DNA of 64,000 nt, from contig QFQR01000009.1 of NCBI GenBank assembly GCA_003243275.1, positions 1 through 64,000 on the forward strand, given 5' to 3'. The notes beneath the pieces were generated by a model that saw nothing but the letters and a program-made list of their open reading frames with translations, was not told the origin of the DNA and ran no database searches. The translations under genes were made by a program, and so were the position numbers. Shown one piece after another: positions 30,521-38,588 of this stretch (its first letter is position 1; each line of letters starts with the position of its first letter). This stretch comes from Leifsonia xyli (GTDB lineage Bacteria; Actinomycetota; Actinomycetes; Actinomycetales; Microbacteriaceae).

Positions 30521-32539
30521 ATGAACGACCGACACCCGGGCGACGACGAGCAGTCGCCGAGCGACTGGCTCGCAGCGCAGTTCGGTGCCGCCGAGGAGCC
30601 GGATGCGGATGCCGCGCCGCCGCCCGCTTCCGTCCCGCCCGCCGCTTCCGTCCCGCCCGCTGTTCCGCCGCCGGGCTGGCCGTCTGCTGCGCCCGTCGCC
30701 GCGGTGCCGGGCGCGCCCGTCGTTCCCCCGCCTGCATCGGTGCCGCCCGCATCCGCGACACCGCCTGCGCAGCAGCCGGCTCCGCAACCACCCGCCGGAG
30801 GATTCGCCTGGGGGCTGACTCCGGGAGGAGGTGTCGGCGCTTCCCCGGACGCTGCGTCCGGTCCGCCGCCCGGGCTGCCGTCGGAGTCTCCCGCGGCAGC
30901 GCCTGCTGCGCCGGTCTCTGCTGCGCCGACTCCCGCGAGTCCGTCGTCTGCTGCGCCGCCGCCCGTCGTTCCGCCGCTCGCAGCCTCGACCCCGCCGTTC
31001 GCCGAGACTGCGGCCCCGGTGCCGCCTTCGGCCGCGGCACCCGTCCCGCCTGCGGTGCCTGCGGTACCGGTCTCTCCTGTCGGCCCTGTCTCGCCGGCAG
31101 TATCTGTCCCACCCGCGGCACCTGTCCCACCCGCGGCACCTGTCCCACCCGCGGCACCTGTCTCGCCGGCGGCACCCGTCCCTCCTGCGGTGCCCGTCCT
31201 TCCAGTCTCGCCTGTCGGCTCTGTCCCGCCGGCCGCACCTGTCCCGCCGGCCGCACCTGTCCCGCCGGCCGCACCTGTCCCGCCGGCCGCACCTGTCCCA
31301 TCCGTCCCGCCCGTGACGCCCGGACCCGCGGGCGCACCCGCCCCCGATGACGGGCGCGCCGTAGCGGCGACCGAGCCGCCCGCCGCTCCGCTGCCGTTCG
31401 GGGCGCCGCCATCCGCTCCCCCCGCCGCTCCCGCATCCGTGCCCGGATCCGCTCCGCCGCCGGAGTCCGCGCCGCCAGCCGCTCCCGTGCCCGCATCCGC
31501 GCCGCCGGTGCCGCCGCCGCTCGTCGAGCCGACCGCTCCGCCCACGTTCGCGTGGACCCCGCCGCCCGCAGAGCCCGCACCCCCCGCGCCCGGTTCGCGC
31601 GAGCCGGGACAGGCGCCCGAGGAGCCCCCCGCATCTGCCGCCAGCTGGGACCAGCCGACCCAGATGATGGACGCGGTGCCCGCTCCCACGGAGCCGCCCG
31701 CCCCCGCGACGCCGCAGGCGACCCCGTTCCCGGAGCCCGCCGCATCCGAGTTGGCCGCCGCCGAGTTGATGGGTTCCGCCGCGATCGCCCACGATGCAGG
31801 CACCACCTCGGCCCTCGAATCGCTGTTCTCCGAGGAGAACTTCCGTGACTACGAGGCCGAACCGGGGGAGTCGCAGGCGCCGTTCGCGCGCTCCCGCAGC
31901 GAGGAACCGGCCCCGAGACCCGCCGCGCGGGGCGAGGTCACGCGCGCGCAGAAGATCCTGCTCGGGGTGGCCGGCGGCCTCGTCGTGCTGCTGGCGCTCT
32001 TCGCGCTGTTCCTGCTCGGCACGCGCCTGTCCGCCCTCATCGGACCTGCCGCTCCCGCGTCGCCGAGCACATCGCCGAGCCCGAGCCCCAGCGCGACCGT
32101 CGCTCCGGTCGGACCGGTCGCGCCCGGCGTGTGGGCGTGGGATGCGCTGCTCGGCGGCGAGTGCCTCGACCCGTTCGAGAGCCCGTGGGCGGAGAAATTC
32201 ACCGTCGTCGACTGCGCCAGCCCGCATCCGGCGCAGTTGGTGTACCGCGGCACGTTCCCGACCACCGAGGGCACCGATCCGGCGAGTGCGCCCTTCCCGG
32301 GAACGCAGGCGCTGCAGGCGCAGCTCTCGGTGCTCTGCACCGCTGCCGGTGTCGTCGACCTCGCGGCGGCCGGGCAGTACACCGACGTGCAGTTCCAGGG
32401 CAGCTACCCGGCCACGCAGGCGCAGTGGGATGCCGGCAACCGCAACTACTACTGCTTCGTCAGCCGCTCATCCGGCGAACCGTTGACCGGGTCGCTCGCC
32501 GTGCCGGCGCCCGCGCCCACCGAGGCGCCCGCGGGCTGA
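30521..32539 (+). CDS. Septum formation family protein with long Pro/Ala repeat region
   Basis: This 672-aa protein starts DDEQSPSDWLAAQFGAAEEP. Residues from about 27 to 410 are a low-complexity Pro/Ala/Val region dominated by APVPPA-like repeats. A membrane helix (LLGVAGGLVVLLALFALFLL, near residue 480) is followed by an external domain with WAWDALLGGECLDPFESPW, FTVVDCASPHPAQLVYRGTF and YYCFVSRSSGEPLTGSL. This is the conserved part of the actinobacterial septum formation family. It is probably a single-pass protein at the division site or cell wall. The order (cytoplasmic repeat, helix, outside domain) follows from the helix position. Confidence 0.75.
   Translation: MNDRHPGDDEQSPSDWLAAQFGAAEEPDADAAPPPASVPPAASVPPAVPPPGWPSAAPVAAVPGAPVVPPPASVPPASATPPAQQPAPQPPAGGFAWGLTPGGGVGASPDAASGPPPGLPSESPAAAPAAPVSAAPTPASPSSAAPPPVVPPLAASTPPFAETAAPVPPSAAAPVPPAVPAVPVSPVGPVSPAVSVPPAAPVPPAAPVPPAAPVSPAAPVPPAVPVLPVSPVGSVPPAAPVPPAAPVPPAAPVPPAAPVPSVPPVTPGPAGAPAPDDGRAVAATEPPAAPLPFGAPPSAPPAAPASVPGSAPPPESAPPAAPVPASAPPVPPPLVEPTAPPTFAWTPPPAEPAPPAPGSREPGQAPEEPPASAASWDQPTQMMDAVPAPTEPPAPATPQATPFPEPAASELAAAELMGSAAIAHDAGTTSALESLFSEENFRDYEAEPGESQAPFARSRSEEPAPRPAARGEVTRAQKILLGVAGGLVVLLALFALFLLGTRLSALIGPAAPASPSTSPSPSPSATVAPVGPVAPGVWAWDALLGGECLDPFESPWAEKFTVVDCASPHPAQLVYRGTFPTTEGTDPASAPFPGTQALQAQLSVLCTAAGVVDLAAAGQYTDVQFQGSYPATQAQWDAGNRNYYCFVSRSSGEPLTGSLAVPAPAPTEAPAG
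31104..31300 (+). repeat. Tandem 18-bp coding repeats (APVPPA)
   Basis: Two blocks of near-perfect 18-bp repeats occur: one around 31104-31165 with unit CACCTGTCCCACCCGCGG, another at 31221-31300 with unit CTGTCCCGCCGGCCGCAC. Both encode the hexapeptide A-P-V-P-P-A. They are in frame, so copy-number change keeps the reading frame. The length of the region is likely to vary between strains. Confidence 0.85.
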
Positions 32540-32540
32540 G

Positions 32541-32601
32541 CCGGGCCGGCGGATCCGGCCGGCGGATGGGGCTGGGGAGAACGGGCCGCGGATCCGGCCC
32601 G
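32541..32601. terminator. GC-rich stem-loops between convergent genes
   Basis: Two overlapping GC-rich inverted repeats sit around GGCCGGCGGATCCGGCCGG and CGGGCCGCGGATCCGGCCCG. They lie between the septum-formation-family gene and the convergent HAD hydrolase. They probably act as a bidirectional terminator. Confidence 0.55.
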
Positions 32602-32603
32602 CG

Positions 32604-33389
32604 CTACGGCAGCAGCTCGTGCACGCCCGCCAGGATCTCGTCGGGACGGAACGGGTAGCGCTCGATCTCCGCCTGGTCGCTGATGCCGGTGAGCACGAGC
32701 ACCGTGTGCAGGCCCGCCTCGATGCCGGCGACGATGTCGGTGTCCATGCGGTCGCCGATCATCGCCGTGGTCTCCGAGTGCGCACCGATCTTGTTCATCG
32801 CGGAGCGGAACATCATCGGGTTCGGCTTGCCCACGATGTACGGGTCCTTGCCGGTTGCCTTCGTGATGAGCGCCGCGATCGCGCCGGTCGCGGGAAGCAC
32901 GCCGTCTGCCGAGGGGCCGGTCGCATCCGGGTTCGTCGCGATGAAGCGCGCGCCGTTGTTGATGTGCCGGATGGCTTTGGTGATCGCCTCGAAGGAGTAG
33001 TTGCGGGTTTCGCCGACGACCACGAAGTCGGGGGCGGTCTCGGTGATCACGAAGCCCGCCTCGTGCAGCGCCGTGGTCAGCCCCGCCTCGCCGATGATGA
33101 ACGCCGATCCGCCCGGGATCTGGCTCTTGCAGAACTCGGCCGTGGCGAGGGCGCTCGTCCAGATGCGCTCCTCGGGAACTTCGAGCCCGGATGCGCGCAG
33201 TCGCGCGGCGAGGTCGCGCGGCGTGAAGATCGAGTTGTTGGTGAGCACGAGGAACGGGGTGCCCGACTCGACCCACTGCTGGATGAGTTCGGGTGCGCCC
33301 GGCAGCGGGCTGTTCTCGTGGACGAGCACGCCGTCCATGTCGGTGAGCCAGCTCGTGATGTGCGGGCGGGCGTCGTGGCGCGGATTCAT
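32604..33389 (-). CDS. HAD-superfamily hydrolase, class IIA (NagD-like)
   Basis: This 261-aa protein contains WLTDMDGVLVHENSPLPGAP (DxD motif I), FLVLTNNSIFTPRDLAARLR (motif II) and IGDRMDTDIVAGIEAGLHTV (motif IV). This is the pattern of NagD/UmpH-type phosphatases with a C2B cap. Candidate substrates are nucleoside monophosphates or sugar phosphates. The ATG at 33389 was preferred because upstream in-frame sequence reads through a palindrome and is not conserved-looking. Confidence 0.9.
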   Translation of the reverse strand: MNPRHDARPHITSWLTDMDGVLVHENSPLPGAPELIQQWVESGTPFLVLTNNSIFTPRDLAARLRASGLEVPEERIWTSALATAEFCKSQIPGGSAFIIGEAGLTTALHEAGFVITETAPDFVVVGETRNYSFEAITKAIRHINNGARFIATNPDATGPSADGVLPATGAIAALITKATGKDPYIVGKPNPMMFRSAMNKIGAHSETTAMIGDRMDTDIVAGIEAGLHTVLVLTGISDQAEIERYPFRPDEILAGVHELLP

Positions 33390-33405
33390 GGCTCCAGGGT
33401 ATTGG

Positions 33406-33510
33406 CCAAACGCTGCAGCGTTCGCCCGATGCTGCCGGCCGCGCTGCAGTTTTCGGCCCAGGGCGGCGGGGATGTCTGTCGCCCCGCGCCAACAGCTACA
33501 GCGTTTGTGC
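33406..33510. repeat. Palindrome family 4, copy b
   Basis: The unit starts CCAAACGCTGCAGCGTTCGC (33406-33425) and ends with the partner around AGCTACAGCGTTTGTGC (33494-33510). A GCGCTGCAGTTTTCGGCC segment lies in the middle. The right arm overlaps the last codons and stop of the methyltransferase gene (TGTAG, stop at 33496-33498), so the repeat supplies the end of that protein. Confidence 0.75.
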
Positions 33511-34386
33511 AGAACCAGCACGGAGGAAGCGCGCGTGCGGGAGGCGGGCGCGCATGACGGCCACCGCATCCGGGTTCGCGTCGACCAGCAGGAAGCGGCG
33601 GTCGAGAGCGGATGCGACCGCGCCCGTCGTGCCGGACCCCGCGAACAGGTCGAGCACCGCATCGCCCGGCGCGCTCGAGGCCTGCACGATGCGCCGCAGG
33701 ATGCCCTCCGGCTTCTGCGTCGGGTAGCCGGTGCGCTCGGCCCCGCCCGTCGCGACGATCGTGTGCCACCACACGTCGGTCGGCAGTTTGCCGCGCGCCA
33801 CCTTCTCCGGGGTCACGAGCCCGGGCGCCATGTACGGCTCGCGGTCGACGGCCGCGTTGTCGAAGAGGTAGGCATCCGGGTTCTTCACGTAGACCAGGAT
33901 CGTGTCGTGCTTCGCCGGCCAGCGCCGGTTCGACTTGCCGCCGTAGTCGTAGGCCCAGATGAGCTCGTTGAGGAAGCAGTCGCGCCCGAAGAGCGCGTCG
34001 AGCGCGACCTTCGCGTAGTGCGCCTCGCGGTAGTCGAGGTGCAGGTAGAGGGTGCCGCGATCATCCAGCAGCCGCCAGGCCTCGGCGAGCCGCGGCTCGA
34101 GGAAGGCCCAGTAGTCCTCGAAGCGGTCGTCGTAGCCGTACAGGGTGCGGATGACGGTGCGGTAGCGCTCGCCGCCGAAGCCCGCGCGATCCCCCTCCGG
34201 ATCGCGCACCGTCTGCACGGCGCGGTGCCGCTGCGTGCGGCCCGTGTTGAACGGCGGGTCGAGGTAGATGAGGCGGAAGCTCGCGTCCGGCAGGGTGCGC
34301 GCCACCTCGAGGTTGTCGCCGTGCACGATCGTGTCGGGCCCGGCCGCATCCCACGATCCCTCGCTCCAGCTCGCATCGGTGGGCAT
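33496..34386 (-). CDS. Orphan DNA methyltransferase (class beta, DPPF type)
   Basis: This 296-aa protein has the catalytic motif LIYLDPPFNTGR near residue 40 and the AdoMet-binding motif DLFAGSGTTGAVA near residue 250. The order (catalytic motif first) defines the beta class of N6-adenine/N4-cytosine methyltransferases. TQKPEGILRRIVQASSAPGD is also conserved. No restriction gene is adjacent, so it is a solitary methyltransferase, possibly with a regulatory role like CcrM-type enzymes. The C-terminal residues (GSAQTL) are encoded by palindrome sequence. Confidence 0.88.
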   Translation of the reverse strand: MPTDASWSEGSWDAAGPDTIVHGDNLEVARTLPDASFRLIYLDPPFNTGRTQRHRAVQTVRDPEGDRAGFGGERYRTVIRTLYGYDDRFEDYWAFLEPRLAEAWRLLDDRGTLYLHLDYREAHYAKVALDALFGRDCFLNELIWAYDYGGKSNRRWPAKHDTILVYVKNPDAYLFDNAAVDREPYMAPGLVTPEKVARGKLPTDVWWHTIVATGGAERTGYPTQKPEGILRRIVQASSAPGDAVLDLFAGSGTTGAVASALDRRFLLVDANPDAVAVMRARLPHARFLRAGSAQTL

Positions 34387-34404
34387 GGGGCGAGATTAAC
34401 AGGG

Positions 34405-35037
34405 ATGATCGTTCCCGTGGACGAGACGGATCGCGCGCCGATCGGGGTGGGCCCGTGGCCCGGCGGACGTGCGGCGTGGCCGGCGGATGCGCGCTACGAC
34501 CCGGAGCTGCTGGAGCAGGGCGACGCCCGCAACGTCGTCGACCGCTATCGCTATTGGCGGCTCGAGGCGATCGTCGCCGACCTCGACGCGCGGCGGCATC
34601 CGTTCCACGTCGCGATCGAGAACTGGCAGCACGACCTCAACATCGGCTCCATCGTGCGCACCGCGAACGCCTTCACGGCGGAGGCGGTGCACATCGTCGG
34701 CCACCGGCGCTGGAACCGCCGCGGCGCCATGGTCACCGACCGCTACCAGCACCTCGTGCAGCATCCGTCGATCGACGACCTCGTGGGCTGGGCGCGCGAG
34801 CGCACGCTGCCGGTGGTCGCCGTCGACAACACGGCGGGGGCCGTCGACGTCGACGAGTTCCGGATGCCGGAGCGCTGCATCCTGCTCTTCGGTCAGGAAG
34901 GCCCGGGGTTGACGGATGCGGCGCTCGCCGCCGCGGACGCGCACGTGCAGATCCGGCAGTTCGGCTCCACCCGCTCGATCAACGCGGCAGCGGCCGCCGC
35001 CATCGTGATGCACGAGTGGGTGCGGCAGCACGGGTGA
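34405..35037 (+). CDS. TrmH/SpoU-family RNA methyltransferase
   Basis: This 210-aa SPOUT-class enzyme has the three family motifs: LNIGSIVRTANAFTAEAV, ILLFGQEGPGL and RSINAAAAAAIVMHEWV. It should 2'-O-methylate a ribose in tRNA or rRNA. The N-terminal extension (WPGGRAAWPADARYDPELLE) is an uncharacterised feature of this subgroup. It is divergent from the methyltransferase at 33496-34386, with starts only about 20 bases apart, and followed by a large REP-like cluster. Confidence 0.88.
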   Translation: MIVPVDETDRAPIGVGPWPGGRAAWPADARYDPELLEQGDARNVVDRYRYWRLEAIVADLDARRHPFHVAIENWQHDLNIGSIVRTANAFTAEAVHIVGHRRWNRRGAMVTDRYQHLVQHPSIDDLVGWARERTLPVVAVDNTAGAVDVDEFRMPERCILLFGQEGPGLTDAALAAADAHVQIRQFGSTRSINAAAAAAIVMHEWVRQHG

Positions 35038-35059
35038 GCCGCTGCGGGCGCCCGTGCCG

Positions 35060-35375
35060 CACCCCGCACCCCGCTGTTGAGGTGCGCGTCGCGCCCACTC
35101 CGCACCCCGCTCGTTAGGTTGCGCGTCGTGCCGAACCCCGCTGTTGAGGCGCGCGTCGTGCCGAACCCCGCTGTTGAGGCGCGCGCCGTGCCGCACTCCG
35201 CTGGTTGAGTAGCGCCGAAGGCGCGTATCGAAACCTGCCGCGTGAGCGTGTCGGGGGCGGTGGTTTCGATACGCCCGCTGCGCGGGCTACTCAACCAGCG
35301 GGAGTGCCTGCGGGTGCGGGTGCGGAGGCGGGGGTTTCGATACGCCCGCTGCGCGGGCTACTCAACCAGCGGAGT
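35060..35375. repeat. REP-like repeat cluster
   Basis: The first half has about five degenerate 30-bp repeats built on CCCCGCTGTTGAGGCGCGCG, resembling half-units. Three full REP-like units follow: 35198-35235, 35262-35302 and 35333-35372. The latter two are in inverted orientation to the first (GGTTTCGATACGCC...GGCTACTCAACCAGCGG). The cluster lies between the convergent TrmH-like and YhgE-like genes. It has no gene of its own. Confidence 0.85.
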
Positions 35376-35436
35376 GGCGCGGGAGCGGGTGCGGTGCGGG
35401 AGCGGAAGCCGCCGCCGGCGCGTACCGGAGCCCCGC

Positions 35437-37164
35437 TCACCCGATGAGCGAGGGCTCCAGGTCGCGGAGGGTGCGGAAGCGGGTCATGCGCGTGACGCCC
35501 GCGACCGCGAGCAGGAGCCCGCCGAGCAGCCAGCCGCCGAGCACGAGCGCATCCGTGAGCGCCCGCCCGGCGTCGCCTCCGTACATGAACTGGCGGATCG
35601 CATCCACCGCGTAGCCCATCGGCAGCACCTGGTGCAGCGCCGCGAGCGGCGCGGGCAGCGTCTGCCAGGGGAAGGTGCCGCCCGCGGTCACGAGTTGCAG
35701 CACCATGAGCACGAGCCCCAGGAACTGCCCGACCGATCCGAACCACACGTTGAGCGCGAGGATGATCGCCGCGAAGGTGAGCGAGGCGAGCGCGAGCACG
35801 CCGAGCACCCCCCACGGCACCGCCATCGTGAACCCGAGCGCCACCGCGAGCACGAGGAACAGCGCCCCCATCTGCGCCATCCCGAGCAGCCCGGGCGTCA
35901 GCCAGCCGGCGATCGTCACCTTGATGGGCGAGTGCAGTGCCGTGATCGCGCGCCGCGACACCGGCTTCACGATGAGGAACAGCGCGTACATGCCGATCCA
36001 GGCCGCGAGTGCCGCGAAGAACGGCGCGAGTCCCGCGCCGTAGCTGTCGGCGGCGGCCACGTTCGAGGTCTCGAGGGCGACCGGGTCGGCGATCACGGCG
36101 GCCTGGGCGGCGCGGGTGGCGGCATCCGTGTCGGGGATCGACGCGAGTCCGGATGCGAGTCCGTCGCGCAGCGTGCCCGCGCCCGTGTCGAGTCGGGTGA
36201 GTCCGTCGGCGAGCGTCGCGGCCCCGGATGCGGCGCTCGCGGCCCCGTCCGACACCTGCCGCGCTCCGGTCGCGAGCCGGTCGATCTGCCCGACCGTCGA
36301 CTGCACGCGCGCGTTCGCGGTGTCGACGGCGCTCGCGAGCGGGTCGAGCTTCGCGAGCACCTCTGCGATCTGGTCGGGGGTGAGCCCCTGATCGGCGAGC
36401 GCTTGTGCGATCGCGGCGCGCGCCTCGGGAAGGCGGTCGTCCACCCGCTGCGCCGCCGTCGCGAGCTGGTCGGCCTTGGCTGCGAGCTGCGCGTTGCCGT
36501 CGGCGACCTGGGATGCGCCGCTCGCGAGTTGCGCCGTGCCGCTCGCGAGCGCCGTGGCCCCGGTGGATGCCGTGCTCGCACCGTCGGCGAGTTGCGTCGC
36601 GCCGGCCGCGGCATCCGCCATGCCGGAGCGGATGTCGGCGATGCCGTCCAGCATCTGCTGCCCCGCCTGCTCCGTCACCTGTTGGGTTATGGTGGCGAGC
36701 AGCTTCGCGGCGGCCTGTTTGCCGATCGTGGAGGCGAGGTAGCTGCCCGCGTCGTTGGTCGCGAGCTCGAGCTGCGCCTGCCGGGGGGAGTCGGTCGCAA
36801 CCGAGAGCAGGGCCTCGGTGAAGTCGGACGGGATGGTGACCGCGAAGTCGTAGCGCGACGCCGCGAGTCCTCTCTTCGCCTCCGCCGCCGACACCTCGCG
36901 CCAGTCGAAGGTGCCCGAGTCGAGCAGTTGCGCCGCGACCTCGTCGCCGACGACGACGTGTTCGCCGTTCCGGGTGCCGCCGGTGTCCTCCACGACGAGG
37001 GCGACGGGGATGCGGTCGAAGCTGCCGTACGGATCCTGGTTCGCCCACAGGTACAGCCCCCCGTACAGCACGGGCACGATGCACAGCGCGAGCAGCGCGA
37101 TGACCGCCATCGGGGTGGCGGTGAGCCGACGCAGCTCGGCCCGGATCATGGCGCGGATCTTCAT
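35437..37164 (-). CDS. YhgE/Pip family membrane protein (export permease-like)
   Basis: This 575-aa protein begins MKIRAMIRAELRRLTATPMA, with a first membrane helix (VIALLALCIVPVLYGGLYLW). It then has a long extracytoplasmic region with alanine/glycine-rich coiled-coil-like segments (TQLADGASTASTGATALASG) and ends with five to six membrane helices. This is the YhgE/Pip architecture, an ABC-2-related topology found in export systems and phage-receptor homologues. It is translationally coupled (ATGA) to an ATPase-like gene and a TetR regulator upstream. Confidence 0.87.
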   Translation of the reverse strand: MKIRAMIRAELRRLTATPMAVIALLALCIVPVLYGGLYLWANQDPYGSFDRIPVALVVEDTGGTRNGEHVVVGDEVAAQLLDSGTFDWREVSAAEAKRGLAASRYDFAVTIPSDFTEALLSVATDSPRQAQLELATNDAGSYLASTIGKQAAAKLLATITQQVTEQAGQQMLDGIADIRSGMADAAAGATQLADGASTASTGATALASGTAQLASGASQVADGNAQLAAKADQLATAAQRVDDRLPEARAAIAQALADQGLTPDQIAEVLAKLDPLASAVDTANARVQSTVGQIDRLATGARQVSDGAASAASGAATLADGLTRLDTGAGTLRDGLASGLASIPDTDAATRAAQAAVIADPVALETSNVAAADSYGAGLAPFFAALAAWIGMYALFLIVKPVSRRAITALHSPIKVTIAGWLTPGLLGMAQMGALFLVLAVALGFTMAVPWGVLGVLALASLTFAAIILALNVWFGSVGQFLGLVLMVLQLVTAGGTFPWQTLPAPLAALHQVLPMGYAVDAIRQFMYGGDAGRALTDALVLGGWLLGGLLLAVAGVTRMTRFRTLRDLEPSLIG

Positions 37165-37754
37165 TCGGCGCTCCAGGGGTCCAGGGCTGCCCAGGCGGGG
37201 CGGCCGATGAGGGCGAGCACGGCGAGGTCGCGCCGGGCGATCGCGGTGAGGTGGGCGTGCCAGGCGGTCGGTTCGCCGCCGTGCCGGTCGGGGGAGACCA
37301 CGACGAGCCCGCGCACCCCCGGGCGCAGCAGGGCGAGTTCGGCGAGCACCCGGATGCGGGTGGCGGGCGCGAGGTCGGCCATCCGGGTCGCGGAGTCGGA
37401 TGCGGCGCCGAGCCGTTCGAGCTCGGCGCGCACCGCGGCGCGCGAGTTCCGCCGCCCCGCGAACATGAGCTCCTCCGCGACGACGGAGGCGAGCGTCACG
37501 CCGGGGTGCGGCTCGCTCACCACGGGCGCGTCGACGAGGGCGACTTCGCGGCGGAGGCGCGCGGCATCCGGGGCGCCGTCGACACGCACCTCGCCGGTGT
37601 CGGGGCGCATCCGTCCGCTCGCGATGAGGCCGAGCACGGTGGGGCGCTCGGTGGTCTCCGCCTCGGCGAGGGTCAGCTCGCCGCTCGCGTAGGAGAGGCT
37701 CGTGCGGGGGAGCGCGGCGCGGCCTTTGCTGACGCCGTCGAGCTCGATCCTCAT
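37161..37754 (-). CDS. ABC-ATPase-like protein lacking the catalytic motifs
   Basis: This 197-aa protein aligns by layout to an ABC nucleotide-binding domain. MRIELDGVSKGRAALPRTSL is the first strand and GRMRPDTGEVRVDG the usual segment after the P-loop. VSEPHPGVTLASVVAEELMF is the Q-loop region and LAPATRIRVLAELALLRPGV the signature region. However, the Walker A position reads AEAETTERPTVLGLIASG, with no GxxGxGK. The signature LSGGQ is absent, and the Walker B strand VRGLVVVSPDR has Pro after Ser where ABC ATPases have DE/DEP. It is likely a non-hydrolysing partner of the YhgE-like permease. Confidence 0.7.
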   Translation of the reverse strand: MRIELDGVSKGRAALPRTSLSYASGELTLAEAETTERPTVLGLIASGRMRPDTGEVRVDGAPDAARLRREVALVDAPVVSEPHPGVTLASVVAEELMFAGRRNSRAAVRAELERLGAASDSATRMADLAPATRIRVLAELALLRPGVRGLVVVSPDRHGGEPTAWHAHLTAIARRDLAVLALIGRPAWAALDPWSAE

Positions 37755-38401
37755 GAGCGCAGCTCCGGGGTGGCGGCGAGCAGCTCGCGCGCCTCGGCGG
37801 CACCGAATCCGAGGGTGCCGAGCACGGTGAGGGCGACGAGCCGTTCGCCGGTGGCGGCGTCGGTCGCCGCGAGGGTGGCCGCGTCGAGCACCGCGAGCAC
37901 GCCGCCCTCGACGAGGCGCGCGAGCATGGCGGGTTCGATGTCGTCGCGGATGCGGCCGCTCGCGGCGCCGACGGTGACGGCGTGCCGCACCCGGTCGCGC
38001 AGCGGCGCGAGGGCGAGGGCGAGCTCGGGTTGGAAGGGACCGCGCACGGTGAACTGCGCGGTCACCCGCATCGCCTCGACCTCGCGCCAGAGGGTGACGC
38101 CGATGAGGGTGAGCAGCGTCGCGGGGTCGGGGTGCTCGATGCGATCGGTGGCGGCGAGCACACGGCGCACCCCGCGGGCGAGCAGCGAGCGGATGAGATC
38201 GTCGCGGGTCGCGAAGTGCCCGTAGAGGGCGCGGCGGCTGAGGCCCGCCTCGGCGGCGATCGTGTCGAGGGAGGCGTCGGGGTCGCGGTTGAGCACGGTG
38301 GATGCGGCGGCCAGCAGCGCGAGCCGGTTCGCCTCCGCGTCGCGCCGGCGGCTGCGGGGTGCCGGGCCGGCGTCGCGCGCCGGTTCCAGGGTCTGGGTCA
38401 C
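37751..38401 (-). CDS. TetR-family transcriptional regulator
   Basis: This 216-aa protein has the helix-turn-helix SLDTIAAEAGLSRRALYGHF near residues 45-64, and an Arg-rich N-terminal arm. The C-terminal ligand domain is divergent. It is the first gene of a three-gene operon with four-base overlaps to the ATPase-like and YhgE-like genes, so it probably autoregulates the operon. A TGCACACGCATGTGCA sequence just upstream (38423-38438) is a candidate operator. The ligand is unknown. Confidence 0.88.
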   Translation of the reverse strand: MTQTLEPARDAGPAPRSRRRDAEANRLALLAAASTVLNRDPDASLDTIAAEAGLSRRALYGHFATRDDLIRSLLARGVRRVLAATDRIEHPDPATLLTLIGVTLWREVEAMRVTAQFTVRGPFQPELALALAPLRDRVRHAVTVGAASGRIRDDIEPAMLARLVEGGVLAVLDAATLAATDAATGERLVALTVLGTLGFGAAEARELLAATPELRS

Positions 38402-38422
38402 CCCGCGATGCTACTCCTAACC

Positions 38423-38438
38423 TGCACACGCATGTGCA
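38423..38438. promoter_or_regulatory. Candidate TetR operator
   Basis: TGCACACGCATGTGCA is a near-perfect inverted repeat (two central mismatches) 22 bases before the TetR start. Its position in the regulator-purA divergent region suggests an autoregulatory operator. Confidence 0.5.
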
Positions 38439-38470
38439 ACTTACAGCCGGCCCCCAGCATCCCAATTCCC

Positions 38471-38526
38471 GAGGCGTCACTTTGTGTCGCGCGCGCACCA
38501 TCCCAGGCGACACAAACTGACGCCTC
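38471..38526. repeat. Palindrome family 2, copy b
   Basis: Arms 38471-38490 (GAGGCGTCACTTTGTGTCGC) and 38507-38526 pair with one mismatch. The left arm is identical over 20 bases to the copy at 22995-23014. It lies between the divergent TetR and purA genes, 60 bases before the purA start. Confidence 0.88.
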
Positions 38527-38588
38527 AGAAAACGGGGGTGCCCGATAGAATGGGGTGTAATCCCCCGTCGACCCCAGGGAGAAGAGCT

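Noticed and set aside
35060..35375. Regular repeats that might be a CRISPR array
   Set aside because: The units are REP-like with no unique spacers of constant length, and no cas genes are near.
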